64,000 bases of DNA, taken from assembly GCA_031401035.1 (NCBI GenBank), contig JANNRA010000032.1, forward strand, positions 77,932 to 141,931. The letters run 5' to 3'. Within the stretch, counting starts at the first letter, position 1, and every line of letters starts with the position of its first letter. The notes under the pieces are model-generated. The model made no database searches. It had not been told where the DNA came from and was given only the letters and a program-made list of their open reading frames with translations. The translations under genes and the position numbers were made by a program. The stretch comes from JANNRA01 sp031401035 (lineage in GTDB: Bacteria; Desulfobacterota; Binatia; HRBIN30; CADEER01). This document shows positions 8,183 to 15,799 of this stretch, piece after piece.

Positions 8183-9541
8183 GTGGCGTTCGCGGGCATC
8201 TCGCCGTCGACCTCGCGGGTCGACCTGCTGCGGATCATCTGGGCCCTTGCGTGGCCGGCGATCATGACCTTCGGCCTCGAGTCGCTGGTCGGTCTGATCG
8301 ATGCGCTGATGGTCGGCCGGCTCGGCGCCGCCGCGGTCGCCGGCGTCGGGGTCGGCACGCAGGTGCTGCATGCGGTGGCGGTGATGAACATGGCGCTGGC
8401 AACCGGCACCGTCGCCCTGGTCGCTCGTCATTTCGGGGCGGGCGAACGCCAGGTCGCGGAGGGCGTCGTCGGGCAGTCGCTCTATCTCGCCGTCGTCCTG
8501 GCGTTGGGCATCGCCGTGCCGGTGTTTGTCTGGGCGCCGGAGGTGGTTGCGATCTTTCGGGTCGAGCCGGCGGTGCAGGTCGCCGGGGCGGAGTTTACGC
8601 GTGCGATCATGTTCGCCGTACCGCCCATGGCGATTGTCGCGGTCATTTCGGCCGGGCTGCGCGGTGCCGGCGACATGCGCACACCGCTGGTCATCGGCGG
8701 GCTGGTCAACCTCGTCAACGTCGTGGCGGCGTACGCGCTGATCTTCGGCAAGTTCGGTGCGCCGGCGTTGGGCGTGCGCGGGGCCGCCGTCGCCAGTGCG
8801 CTGGCGTTCCTGGTCGGCGCCGGCGTCGGCGTGCTGGCGCTCAGGCGTCCCGGCGCCGCGCTACGGCTCGACTGGCGTCACCTGATCCCGCACGTCGCCC
8901 TGGCGCGCCGGGTGGTGGCGGTCGGTGGTCCGACCGGACTGGAGCAACTGCTGATGCAGGCGGGCTTTCTGCTCTACCTGGGCATTGCGGCACGCTATGG
9001 GACGGCGGCCGTCGCCGCCTACTTCATCGGCGTGCGCATTCTGGCGCTCTCATTCCTGCCTGGCTTCGGTTTCAGCGCGGCGGCCAGCACGCTGGTCGGG
9101 CAGCAACTCGGCGCCGGCCATCCGGACGGCGCGGCCCGCAGCGCCTGGGAGGCCAACCGCCTGGCGATGATCCTGATGTCGGCGGCCGGCATCCTCATCT
9201 TCGTCTTCGCGCGTCCCATCGTGACGCTCTTCATCGACGACATCGCGGTGATCGACGCCGCGGTCAGTTTCATGCACGTGCTGGCGCTGGCGCAGCCGCT
9301 CATGGCGGCGGATTCGACACTTGGCGGCGCGCTGCGCGGTGCCGGCGATACGCGCTTTCCGCTCGTGACGGTGCTCGCCGGCTTTTACGGTGCCCGACTC
9401 GGACTCGCCTGGCTCTTCGCCTACGTGCTTGACCTGTCGCTGGCGTGGGTGTGGGGCGCGCTGCTCGGCGATTACCTCCTGCGCGCGGGGCTGAAGGCAT
9501 GGCGTGTGCACGGTGGGCACTGGAAGCAGATCCGCGTCTGA
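8183..9541 (+). CDS. MATE-family efflux transporter
   Basis: This is an inner-membrane multidrug and toxin extrusion (MATE/NorM-type) antiporter that exports organic cations using Na+ or H+ gradients. The 452-residue protein has about twelve hydrophobic segments in two similar halves, each containing a Gly-Ala-Gly-Asp-like turn (Leu-Arg-Gly-Ala-Gly-Asp-Met-Arg-Thr near 160 and Leu-Arg-Gly-Ala-Gly-Asp-Thr-Arg near 390), a hallmark of the two-fold MATE repeat. The start is GTG at 8183. The substrate is unknown. Confidence 0.88.
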   Translation: MAFAGISPSTSRVDLLRIIWALAWPAIMTFGLESLVGLIDALMVGRLGAAAVAGVGVGTQVLHAVAVMNMALATGTVALVARHFGAGERQVAEGVVGQSLYLAVVLALGIAVPVFVWAPEVVAIFRVEPAVQVAGAEFTRAIMFAVPPMAIVAVISAGLRGAGDMRTPLVIGGLVNLVNVVAAYALIFGKFGAPALGVRGAAVASALAFLVGAGVGVLALRRPGAALRLDWRHLIPHVALARRVVAVGGPTGLEQLLMQAGFLLYLGIAARYGTAAVAAYFIGVRILALSFLPGFGFSAAASTLVGQQLGAGHPDGAARSAWEANRLAMILMSAAGILIFVFARPIVTLFIDDIAVIDAAVSFMHVLALAQPLMAADSTLGGALRGAGDTRFPLVTVLAGFYGARLGLAWLFAYVLDLSLAWVWGALLGDYLLRAGLKAWRVHGGHWKQIRV

Positions 9542-9570
9542 GGCGCGCGCCGGCGAGTCGCGCATCGCGA

Positions 9571-9600
9571 TTGACAGTACTTCCCGGGCGCGAGTATGCA
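9571..9600 (+). promoter_or_regulatory. Candidate sigma-70 promoter for the cytochrome c gene
   Basis: A perfect TTGACA (-35) at 9571-9576 is followed after 18 bases by TATGCA (-10) at 9595-9600, in the 113-base gap between the MATE gene and the cytochrome c gene. The -35 is unusually good for this GC-rich DNA; the -10 matches three of six consensus bases. Confidence 0.45.
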
Positions 9601-9654
9601 GCGGACGTCGTCGTCGGACCTGGCGACGTGACGACAGCCCAGGGGGGATCGGTG

Positions 9655-10107
9655 ATGCGGAACTGGAGCGGCGTGGTGGTGACGGCGGTATTGGTCGCGA
9701 GCGTGGCGGCAGCGCCAGCTGACGACCCAGGGGTGACGCAGGGGCAGCAGCTGTTCACCCAGTATTGTGCCTCGTGTCACGGGCCGACCGGCAAGGGCGA
9801 TGGACCGAAGGCTGCGGCGACGACCCCGAAGGCCTCGGATCTGACGCAGATTGCCAAGGGCAACGAGGGCACGTTTCCGTTTTACGAAACCATGCTGATC
9901 ATCGAAGGCCGGACGCCCGACGCCCAGAATCAGGACACCTCGCTGCCGGGGCTACCGAAGGCGCACGGAAGCGCCGGCATGCCGGCGTGGGGCGAGGTCT
10001 TCTCGCGACAGGAATTGTCGAAGGGAACCGCGCTCGACCTGCAACTGCAGACCACCGGTAAGATCATGATGATCACCGAGTACCTGCAGTCCATTCAGGC
10101 CAAGTGA
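9655..10107 (+). CDS. Secreted c-type cytochrome
   Basis: This 150-residue precursor has an N-terminal signal peptide (about residues 1-20, ending Ala-Ala-Ala) and one haem-binding Cys-x-x-Cys-His (Cys38, Cys41, His42). A likely axial methionine sits in Gly-Met-Pro-Ala-Trp near residue 107. It resembles soluble mono-haem class I cytochromes acting as periplasmic electron carriers. ATG at 9655 is preferred because it begins the signal peptide; a GTG lies directly before it and longer starts overlap the MATE gene. The next gene starts within its stop codon, so the two are translationally coupled. Confidence 0.88.
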   Translation: MRNWSGVVVTAVLVASVAAAPADDPGVTQGQQLFTQYCASCHGPTGKGDGPKAAATTPKASDLTQIAKGNEGTFPFYETMLIIEGRTPDAQNQDTSLPGLPKAHGSAGMPAWGEVFSRQELSKGTALDLQLQTTGKIMMITEYLQSIQAK

Positions 10108-10829
10108 GCGATATGCCGCCGGTGCGCGCACGCGGTGGAACCGGCGGCTCGCGGCTCGGCGGTGCGGCGCCGCGGCAGACCACGCCGCGCCCTGGTACGC
10201 GCCTGCGCGCCTGCGTCGTGATCGCCAGCCTGCGCGGGTTCGACACGCTGGCGGTGCACCTCGAGCCAAAGCGCGTCGCGCCCCTGCTGCACGAGTTCCT
10301 CGCCGCCATCGCCGACGTTGCCGTCGCACACCATGCCCTTATTGATACGGTGGTGGGCGATGGGGTCCTGCTGCTGTACGGGGTGCCGGCGCCGCGCCGC
10401 GACGACCCGATACGCGCGGTGCGTGCCGCCGCGGCGTTGCAGCGCGCGGCGCTGGCGTTGCGCAACCGCTGGCTGGCGGCGGGCAAGACGCGCGCCGCGG
10501 AGCTCGGGCTGGCCGTGGGCGTGGCCGCGGGCGAGGTGCTGGTCGTCGATCTCAGCGCTCGCGGCGGGAGTGCGGCGACGCCAATCGGAGAGCCGCTGCG
10601 CCGCGCGGAGCGCCTGTGCGCGGCGGCGCGCGGTGGCGAGACCCTGATCGACGAGGCGACATACGCCAGCGCCGCGACCCGCCTCGACGGCGAACTGTCG
10701 TTCTCCGCTCGTCCTCTCGGCGGCCGCGCACGTGCATCGCGCGGCGGCGCCTACCGCGCTCAGCCGCGGCGCGCCGCCCTGCGCGTCGTTGCGCCGCGTG
10801 CGGTCGGCGCCGGCCGGCTCGCCGATTGA
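10104..10829 (+). CDS. Class III nucleotide-cyclase-like protein, probably inactive
   Basis: The central region (residues 35-195) aligns by eye with an adenylate/guanylate cyclase domain: an Arg-Gly-Phe turn, the Gly-Asp-Gly hairpin in Val-Val-Gly-Asp-Gly-Val-Leu, a Gly-Glu-Val strand and a Pro-Ile-Gly-Glu-Pro-Leu segment. The usual first metal-binding motif Asp-Ile-Arg-Gly-Phe-Thr reads Ser-Leu-Arg-Gly-Phe-Asp, so one metal aspartate is missing and cyclase activity is doubtful. The Gly-Asp-Gly aspartate remains. It has an Arg-rich tail. The GTG start at 10104 overlaps the cytochrome stop; ATG 10113 is an alternative. Its 3' end overlaps the convergent pepA by about 70 bases. Confidence 0.6.
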   Translation: MSDMPPVRARGGTGGSRLGGAAPRQTTPRPGTRLRACVVIASLRGFDTLAVHLEPKRVAPLLHEFLAAIADVAVAHHALIDTVVGDGVLLLYGVPAPRRDDPIRAVRAAAALQRAALALRNRWLAAGKTRAAELGLAVGVAAGEVLVVDLSARGGSAATPIGEPLRRAERLCAAARGGETLIDEATYASAATRLDGELSFSARPLGGRARASRGGAYRAQPRRAALRVVAPRAVGAGRLAD

Positions 10830-12280
10830 GCGCCGAAGCGGGTCAGCCAGCGCAGGACGGTGCGCACGCCGTAACCGCTCGCCCCTTTGGGGTGGCAGGC
10901 GAAGCCGTCCGACATGACGGTGCTGGAGAAGTCGATGTGCGCCCAGGGGAGGCCGGCGACGAACTCGCGTAGGAAGAGCGCCGCGACAATGGTGCCCGAG
11001 TGCCCCTCGCCGACGTTCTTCAGGTCGGCGACGCGGCTGTCGATGTCGCGCCGATAATCCTCGATCAGCGGCAGCTCCCAGAGCATTTCGTTGGCGTCGC
11101 CGGCGGCGGCGATGAGCTCGCCGATCAGGCGCCGGTCGCTGCCGAGCACGGCGGCGCAGCGCGGACCGAGCGCGGTGCGGACGACGGCGGTGAGGGTGGC
11201 GAAGTCGAGCATGCAGTCGGGGCGGCGACGCGCCGCGAAGGCGAGTGCGTCCGCCAGCACCAAGCGGCCTTCGGCATCGGTGTTGAGGACCTCAATCGTC
11301 GTGCCGTTGCAGGCGCGTAGCACGTCGCCCGGCCGGATCGCCGTGCCGCTCGGCATGTTCTCGGCGCTAGCCACGTAGGCGCGCACCTCGATCGGCAGCC
11401 GCAGGGCGGGCAGGGCCTGCATGACCCCGAGCACCACCGCCGCGCCGGCCATGTCGCGCTTCTGCGATTGCATGGAATCGGCCGTCTTCAGCGACAGGCC
11501 ACCGCTGTCGAACGTGATGCCCTTGCCGATCAGGGCGATCCGTCGTTGCGGGCGCTTCGGCGTGTAACTGAGTTCGATCAGGCAGGGCGGCGCGGCGCTG
11601 CCCTGGCCGACGCCGAGGATCGCGCCCATACCGAGGCGGCGCAGGGCGCGACGGTCGTGCACGCGCACCTTCAGCCCTGGGGCGGCGAGGCGGCGTGCGG
11701 CGCGCGCCAGATCCATCGGCACGAGGTCCGCGGCTGGCGTGTTGGCGAGGTCACGAGCCAGACAGGTCGCCGCCGCCGCCACCTGGCCGAGGCGCACCGC
11801 CTCACGCAGCAACGGGTCAAGGCGGGGAACCTGCAGCGCGACGCTGAGCGGCGCGGCGGGAATCGGTCGCGAGCGGTAGCGTGTGAAGGTATAGCGGGCG
11901 AGTGCCAGTCCTTCGGTCACCGCCTGGACCATCGCCGCCGTCACGGCGTCGCCGAGGGCCACGCCGACCCGTGTGACGCACAGCCGGGCGGCATGCCGAA
12001 CGATCGCATCGGCGGCCTCGTACCAGAGGCCCAGGGTTGCGTGCTCGCCACCGCCAAGGAGGAGGATCGGAGCGGTACCGGAGGCGCCGGCGTGCACCCA
12101 GCACTCCTGCCCACGTGCCGCGGCGAAGCGGCGGCGGTGAATCTCGGCGGCGACTGCGCCATCGAGGGCGGCGTCGAGCGCGCGCACTCCGGCATGGTCG
12201 GCGACTCGTCCGGTCACCGGCACGACCAACAGATCGGTCTTCAGGCGGGCTAACGGGGTGGTGCTGAGAGTTACGCTCAT
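10760..12280 (-). CDS. pepA: Leucyl aminopeptidase (M17 family)
   Basis: This cytosolic dinuclear-metal exopeptidase removes N-terminal residues from peptides. The 506-residue protein has the variable N-terminal domain and the conserved M17 C-terminal domain: Gly-Lys-Gly-Ile-Thr-Phe-Asp-Ser-Gly-Gly (metal and catalytic lysine) and Asn-Thr-Asp-Ala-Glu-Gly-Arg-Leu (the M17 signature). ATG 12280 overlaps the preceding cytochrome-lipoprotein stop by 4 bases, showing translational coupling in the queD, cytochrome, pepA unit. The last 20-odd residues are Arg/Ala-rich and overlap the convergent cyclase-like gene. Confidence 0.93.
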   Translation of the reverse strand: MSVTLSTTPLARLKTDLLVVPVTGRVADHAGVRALDAALDGAVAAEIHRRRFAAARGQECWVHAGASGTAPILLLGGGEHATLGLWYEAADAIVRHAARLCVTRVGVALGDAVTAAMVQAVTEGLALARYTFTRYRSRPIPAAPLSVALQVPRLDPLLREAVRLGQVAAAATCLARDLANTPAADLVPMDLARAARRLAAPGLKVRVHDRRALRRLGMGAILGVGQGSAAPPCLIELSYTPKRPQRRIALIGKGITFDSGGLSLKTADSMQSQKRDMAGAAVVLGVMQALPALRLPIEVRAYVASAENMPSGTAIRPGDVLRACNGTTIEVLNTDAEGRLVLADALAFAARRRPDCMLDFATLTAVVRTALGPRCAAVLGSDRRLIGELIAAAGDANEMLWELPLIEDYRRDIDSRVADLKNVGEGHSGTIVAALFLREFVAGLPWAHIDFSSTVMSDGFACHPKGASGYGVRTVLRWLTRFGAQSASRPAPTARGATTRRAARRG

Positions 12281-12564
12281 GGGGCGTCCTGTCCGAGGCT
12301 GTGCTGCCCGAGATAGGCGAGCAGCGTGCTCTGTTCCGCGGCGGTGAGGGGCGCGACGCCGCGCCGGGCGAGTTCGCCCTGCATGCGCTGCACGATCATC
12401 GTCCACATCGGTGCGGTCATCGAGCCCGGGGCATAGAGCTGGTGGCAGCCGCCGCAGCGGCTGGCGTACAGGTGTGCGCCGGGGGTATCCGCAGCGGGTA
12501 GGCGCGCGTCACACGCCGCGGCGCTGATCGCCAGCAGCCCGGCGCCGGCGAGCAGGCGCCGCAT
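12277..12564 (-). CDS. Small lipoprotein c-type cytochrome
   Basis: The 95-residue precursor has a lipoprotein signal peptide with a lipobox-like Ala-Ala-Ala-Cys (Cys18) and one haem site Cys-Gly-Gly-Cys-His (Cys37, Cys40, His41), so it is probably a membrane-tethered mono-haem cytochrome. Met49 or Met53, just after the haem site, could be an axial ligand. It sits between queD and pepA, with adjacent or overlapping ends on both sides. Its redox partner is unknown. Confidence 0.78.
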   Translation of the reverse strand: MRRLLAGAGLLAISAAACDARLPAADTPGAHLYASRCGGCHQLYAPGSMTAPMWTMIVQRMQGELARRGVAPLTAAEQSTLLAYLGQHSLGQDAP

Positions 12565-13056
12565 TCACCCTTCACGACGGTGGATGGCGTGCTGTCCGCT
12601 GGTCTCCTCGACGCCGATTTCGATCGCGTCGAGGCCTGCCACGCCCTCTGCGACCAGTTCGCGCCGCAGCTCGCCCGAGAGGTACTGCGCCAGCTCCTCG
12701 ACCGACGTGTGAGCGATGGGCAGCAGGCGGACGTCGCCACGCGGGAAGCGGAACTCGTCCTGCTCGTAGCGCAGCACGACGCCGTCGCCGTCTTCGCGCA
12801 CGCTCAGACAGTCGCTGTGCACCGGGATGAGCACGTGCTCATCCAGGTCGTCGCAGAGGCGCCGGGCGATGCGTTTGACGATGCCGAAATCGACCACGTA
12901 GCCCTGCGGGCCGAGGGGGCCATGCAGGGCGATCGAGACGCGGTAATTGTGGCCGTGCAGACGCTCGCGAAAGCCGGGATAGGCGATGAAGTGCGCGGCC
13001 GAAAACTTGAGGTAGTCCTTGGTGACGTGGACGCGGAACGATTCGCGGGCGCTCAT
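12565..13056 (-). CDS. queD: 6-carboxytetrahydropterin synthase / 6-pyruvoyltetrahydropterin synthase family
   Basis: This family makes 6-carboxy-5,6,7,8-tetrahydropterin from dihydroneopterin triphosphate in queuosine/7-deazaguanine synthesis. Zinc-binding histidines are visible in Phe-Ser-Ala-Ala-His-Phe and Leu-His-Gly-His-Asn-Tyr, and a later Asp-His-type segment is Asp-Leu-Asp-Glu-His-Val-Leu. The 163-residue length is slightly long for QueD. ATG 13056 is chosen because it starts just before the conserved N-terminal strand; the longer frame adds a Cys/Arg-rich extension unlike the family. No other que gene is nearby, so a pterin role cannot be excluded. Confidence 0.8.
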   Translation of the reverse strand: MSARESFRVHVTKDYLKFSAAHFIAYPGFRERLHGHNYRVSIALHGPLGPQGYVVDFGIVKRIARRLCDDLDEHVLIPVHSDCLSVREDGDGVVLRYEQDEFRFPRGDVRLLPIAHTSVEELAQYLSGELRRELVAEGVAGLDAIEIGVEETSGQHAIHRREG

Positions 13057-13188
13057 GACCTCTCTCGGGCAGCGGAGTGAGCAACGAAGGTAGCATGCGT
13101 CCGGCGCCCGCACCATGCGGCGGCAGCGCCTTCACTGGTTGCGGCACAACGGCTTGCAGGCGTACGGTAAACGCGTCACAAGGGCCGC

Positions 13189-14361
13189 ATGCGCTACGAC
13201 TTCACGCCTGAGCAGACGGCGTGGCGGGACGAGGTTCGCGCCTTCATCCGTGCCAACATCTCGCCCGCGCTGCTCGACGAACAGCGCCAGGCCGGCAACG
13301 AGGGCCGCGGTCCGTTGGCGCAGCAGTTCATCGTCACGCTGCGCGACCGCGGCTACTGGGGCCTCGCCTGGCCGCAGGAGTACGGTGGCCTCGGGCGCTC
13401 GGCGATCGACCAGTGGATTTTTGTCGACGAGCTCGAGGGCGCCGGGGCGCCGATGCTGCCGCTGGCGGTGACCTCGGTGGCGCCGACGATCATGCGCGTC
13501 GGTAGCGAGGCGCAGCGCAAGCAGTGGCTGCCGCGTATCGTCTCCACCGAGGTCGATTTTGCCGTGGCGTATTCCGAGTCCGAGGCCGGCACCGACATGG
13601 CCGCGCTGCGCACGCGCGCCGTCCTCGACGGCGACGAGTGGATCGTCACTGGGCAGAAGATGTGGAACACGATGGCGCACATGGCGACGCACAACTGGGT
13701 CGCGGTGCGCACCGAGCCCGAGGCGCCGAAGCACAAGGGCATCTCGATGATCATCGTGCCAATGGACGCGCCGGGTGTGACCGTGACGCCGATCTACGTC
13801 TGGCCCGGACTGCGCACCAACGCGGTGTTCTTCGACAACGTGCGCGTGCCGCGCGACTACCTCATCGGCGAACGCGGCATGGGCTTCTACTACGCTGCGA
13901 TGGCGCTCAACTTCGAACGGCTCTCGATCGGGTCGGTGGCCATGATCCGTCGCTACTTCCACGAGCTGGTCGCCGTGGTGCGCGAGTTGACGATCGACGG
14001 TCTCCCGGTGCGTCAGCAGCCGTGGGTGCGCGAGCGCCTGGCGCGGCTGGCGGTGGACATCGAAGCGGCGCGCATGATCGGCCTGGAGACCGCCTGGGCG
14101 CTCGAACAAGGCGCCGTCCCTGCCGCCCAGTCCTCGATGGCGAAGGTGTTCGTCAGCGAGCTGGCGCAGCGGGTGGCGGACGCCGGCACCGAGATACTCG
14201 GCCTGAACGGGCAACTGCACGCGGAGGAGCCGGCCGCGCTGCTCTTCGGCCGGATGCAGTGGATCTATCGCCTGGCGCCGATGCTGGCCTTCGGCGGCGG
14301 CACCAATGAGGTGCAGCGCAACATCATCGCGATGCTGGGCTACGGCCTGCCGCGCAAGTGA
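13189..14361 (+). CDS. Acyl-CoA dehydrogenase, subunit with altered catalytic-base motif
   Basis: This FAD-dependent acyl-CoA dehydrogenase (390 residues) has the usual three domains: an N-terminal helical region, a middle beta domain with Tyr-Ser-Glu-Ser-Glu-Ala-Gly-Thr-Asp, and a C-terminal helical domain ending Gly-Gly-Thr-Asn-Glu-Val-Gln-Arg. The position where many family members carry the catalytic Glu (Tyr-Glu-Gly-Thr) reads Phe-Gly-Gly-Gly-Thr here. It is followed 13 bases later by a second, divergent family member. In steroid-degrading bacteria such neighbouring pairs form obligate heterotetramers, which is my inference for this pair. Confidence 0.88.
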   Translation: MRYDFTPEQTAWRDEVRAFIRANISPALLDEQRQAGNEGRGPLAQQFIVTLRDRGYWGLAWPQEYGGLGRSAIDQWIFVDELEGAGAPMLPLAVTSVAPTIMRVGSEAQRKQWLPRIVSTEVDFAVAYSESEAGTDMAALRTRAVLDGDEWIVTGQKMWNTMAHMATHNWVAVRTEPEAPKHKGISMIIVPMDAPGVTVTPIYVWPGLRTNAVFFDNVRVPRDYLIGERGMGFYYAAMALNFERLSIGSVAMIRRYFHELVAVVRELTIDGLPVRQQPWVRERLARLAVDIEAARMIGLETAWALEQGAVPAAQSSMAKVFVSELAQRVADAGTEILGLNGQLHAEEPAALLFGRMQWIYRLAPMLAFGGGTNEVQRNIIAMLGYGLPRK

Positions 14362-14374
14362 GGAGCGACCGGGC

Positions 14375-15460
14375 ATGCAGCTCTCTCCCAGTCCGGAACA
14401 ACAGGACCTCGTCGATGCGGTGGAACGTTTCTGCCTGGAGCAGGTGACGCCGGAGCGCCTGCACACCTGGCAGGGTGCGTCGCGCGGCATCGACGCCACG
14501 ACCTGGGCGGCCATCGCCGGCCTCGGCTGGTTCGGCCTCGGCGTGCCCGAGGCACGCGGGGGCAGCGGCCTCGGCCTGGTCGATGTGGCGCTGTTGCTAC
14601 AGGCGTGCGCGCGCGGCCTCGTCCCGCGCGCCGTGATCAACGCGATTCGGGCGGCGTGGGCCCTGGCTCGCCTCGACGCGGACGCACCGGAACTCGCAGG
14701 CCTCGTCAGCGGCGGGCGCGTCCTGGCACTGGCGCTGGACGAGCAGTACGCGCGCGAGCCGCGCCAGTTCGCCACTGTGCTCGAGGGCGGCGGCCCGGCC
14801 CGCCTGCGCGGTGAGAAGTGGTATGTCGCCAACGGCATCAGCGCCGACTGGCATCTCGTGGCGGCGCGTGACGGCGCCGGGCTCTCGTTCGCCCTGGTGG
14901 CCGGCGAGACCGCGCAGCGGCAGGTGCTGCGCACTTTCGACGGCGAGGAGCAGGCCCGCGTGCGCTACGCCGGCGTTGCGGTGCAGCGCCTGGTCGGAGC
15001 GACCGGGACCGCGGAACGGTCGCTGCGTCTGCTGCGACGCGAGGCGACGGCGCTGGCGTTAGCCGAAATGGTTGGAGGCATGCAGGCGGCCCTCGATACG
15101 ACCGTCGCCTATGTCAAGGAACGCGAACAGTTCGGGCAGAAGATCGCCGTCTTTCAAGCGGTCCAGCACCAAGTGGCGGACATGGCGATCGCTTTCACGG
15201 CGGCGCGGCATCTCGCCTGGCAGGCGATCTCCCGCGTGGCGGCGGGCAGCGAGCAGGGCGGGGAGCTGGAGATCGCGGTTGCCTACGCCGGACCGGCGTT
15301 CAAGCGCATCACGTTGACGGCGCATCACCTGCACGGCGGCGCCGGGTTTGTGGTCGAGCATCCGCTGCACCACCACAGTGAGCGGGCACAGGCGCTCACC
15401 ATCCGCTTTGCCCCAGAAGCGCCGGCATTGGACAGCGTTGCGAGCGCGCTCCTGGACTGA
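14375..15460 (+). CDS. Acyl-CoA dehydrogenase, second subunit
   Basis: This shorter, divergent acyl-CoA dehydrogenase has 361 residues. The N-terminal helical domain starts at ATG 14375; an upstream in-frame start overlaps the first dehydrogenase. The C-terminal region contains Glu-Arg-Glu-Gln-Phe-Gly-Gln-Lys-Ile-Ala-Val-Phe-Gln (typical of the family) and a His-rich Glu-His-Pro-Leu-His-His-His segment near the active-site loop. The length and order resemble the smaller beta-like subunit of heteromeric acyl-CoA dehydrogenases acting on bulky side-chain CoA esters. Substrate is unknown. Confidence 0.85.
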   Translation: MQLSPSPEQQDLVDAVERFCLEQVTPERLHTWQGASRGIDATTWAAIAGLGWFGLGVPEARGGSGLGLVDVALLLQACARGLVPRAVINAIRAAWALARLDADAPELAGLVSGGRVLALALDEQYAREPRQFATVLEGGGPARLRGEKWYVANGISADWHLVAARDGAGLSFALVAGETAQRQVLRTFDGEEQARVRYAGVAVQRLVGATGTAERSLRLLRREATALALAEMVGGMQAALDTTVAYVKEREQFGQKIAVFQAVQHQVADMAIAFTAARHLAWQAISRVAAGSEQGGELEIAVAYAGPAFKRITLTAHHLHGGAGFVVEHPLHHHSERAQALTIRFAPEAPALDSVASALLD

Positions 15461-15482
15461 GCAGGCGCGCGCGGCATCGCGC

Positions 15483-15782
15483 CTAGAGGTCGGCCAGCTC
15501 GGCGTCGAGCGGCAGCGGGAGAAACGGTTCGAGCAGCGTATCGACGGTAGCCACGGCGAAGGTGATGCCTCCGAGAATGAGCAACCGTACGGCTGTGTAG
15601 TCCGCCGCGGTGACACCCTCGATGAGCGGCAGGCCGACGACCGCGATTCCGGCGAACACCGCGGTGACCGCGAGCGAGTTGGCAGCAAGTTTCAAGCGCA
15701 GGACGCGGCAGGCGATGGTGAGGGCCAGAAACACCCCGATGGCGCTGAATACGTAGAACGGAATCAGGAAGAACCAATGCAC
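15483..15782 (-). CDS. Small integral membrane protein, unknown function
   Basis: I do not recognise this 99-residue protein. It has three hydrophobic stretches (roughly residues 5-25, 35-55 and 65-85) separated by short polar loops, and a Leu/Asp-rich C-terminus. I prefer GTG at 15782, which has a GGAGG ribosome site 10 bases upstream; a TTG at 15800 would add six residues but places that ribosome site inside the gene. It is divergent from the methyltransferase gene, with only 17 bases between the starts. Confidence 0.55.
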   Translation of the reverse strand: MHWFFLIPFYVFSAIGVFLALTIACRVLRLKLAANSLAVTAVFAGIAVVGLPLIEGVTAADYTAVRLLILGGITFAVATVDTLLEPFLPLPLDAELADL

Positions 15783-15799
15783 GAGTGGGAGAGCCTCCA

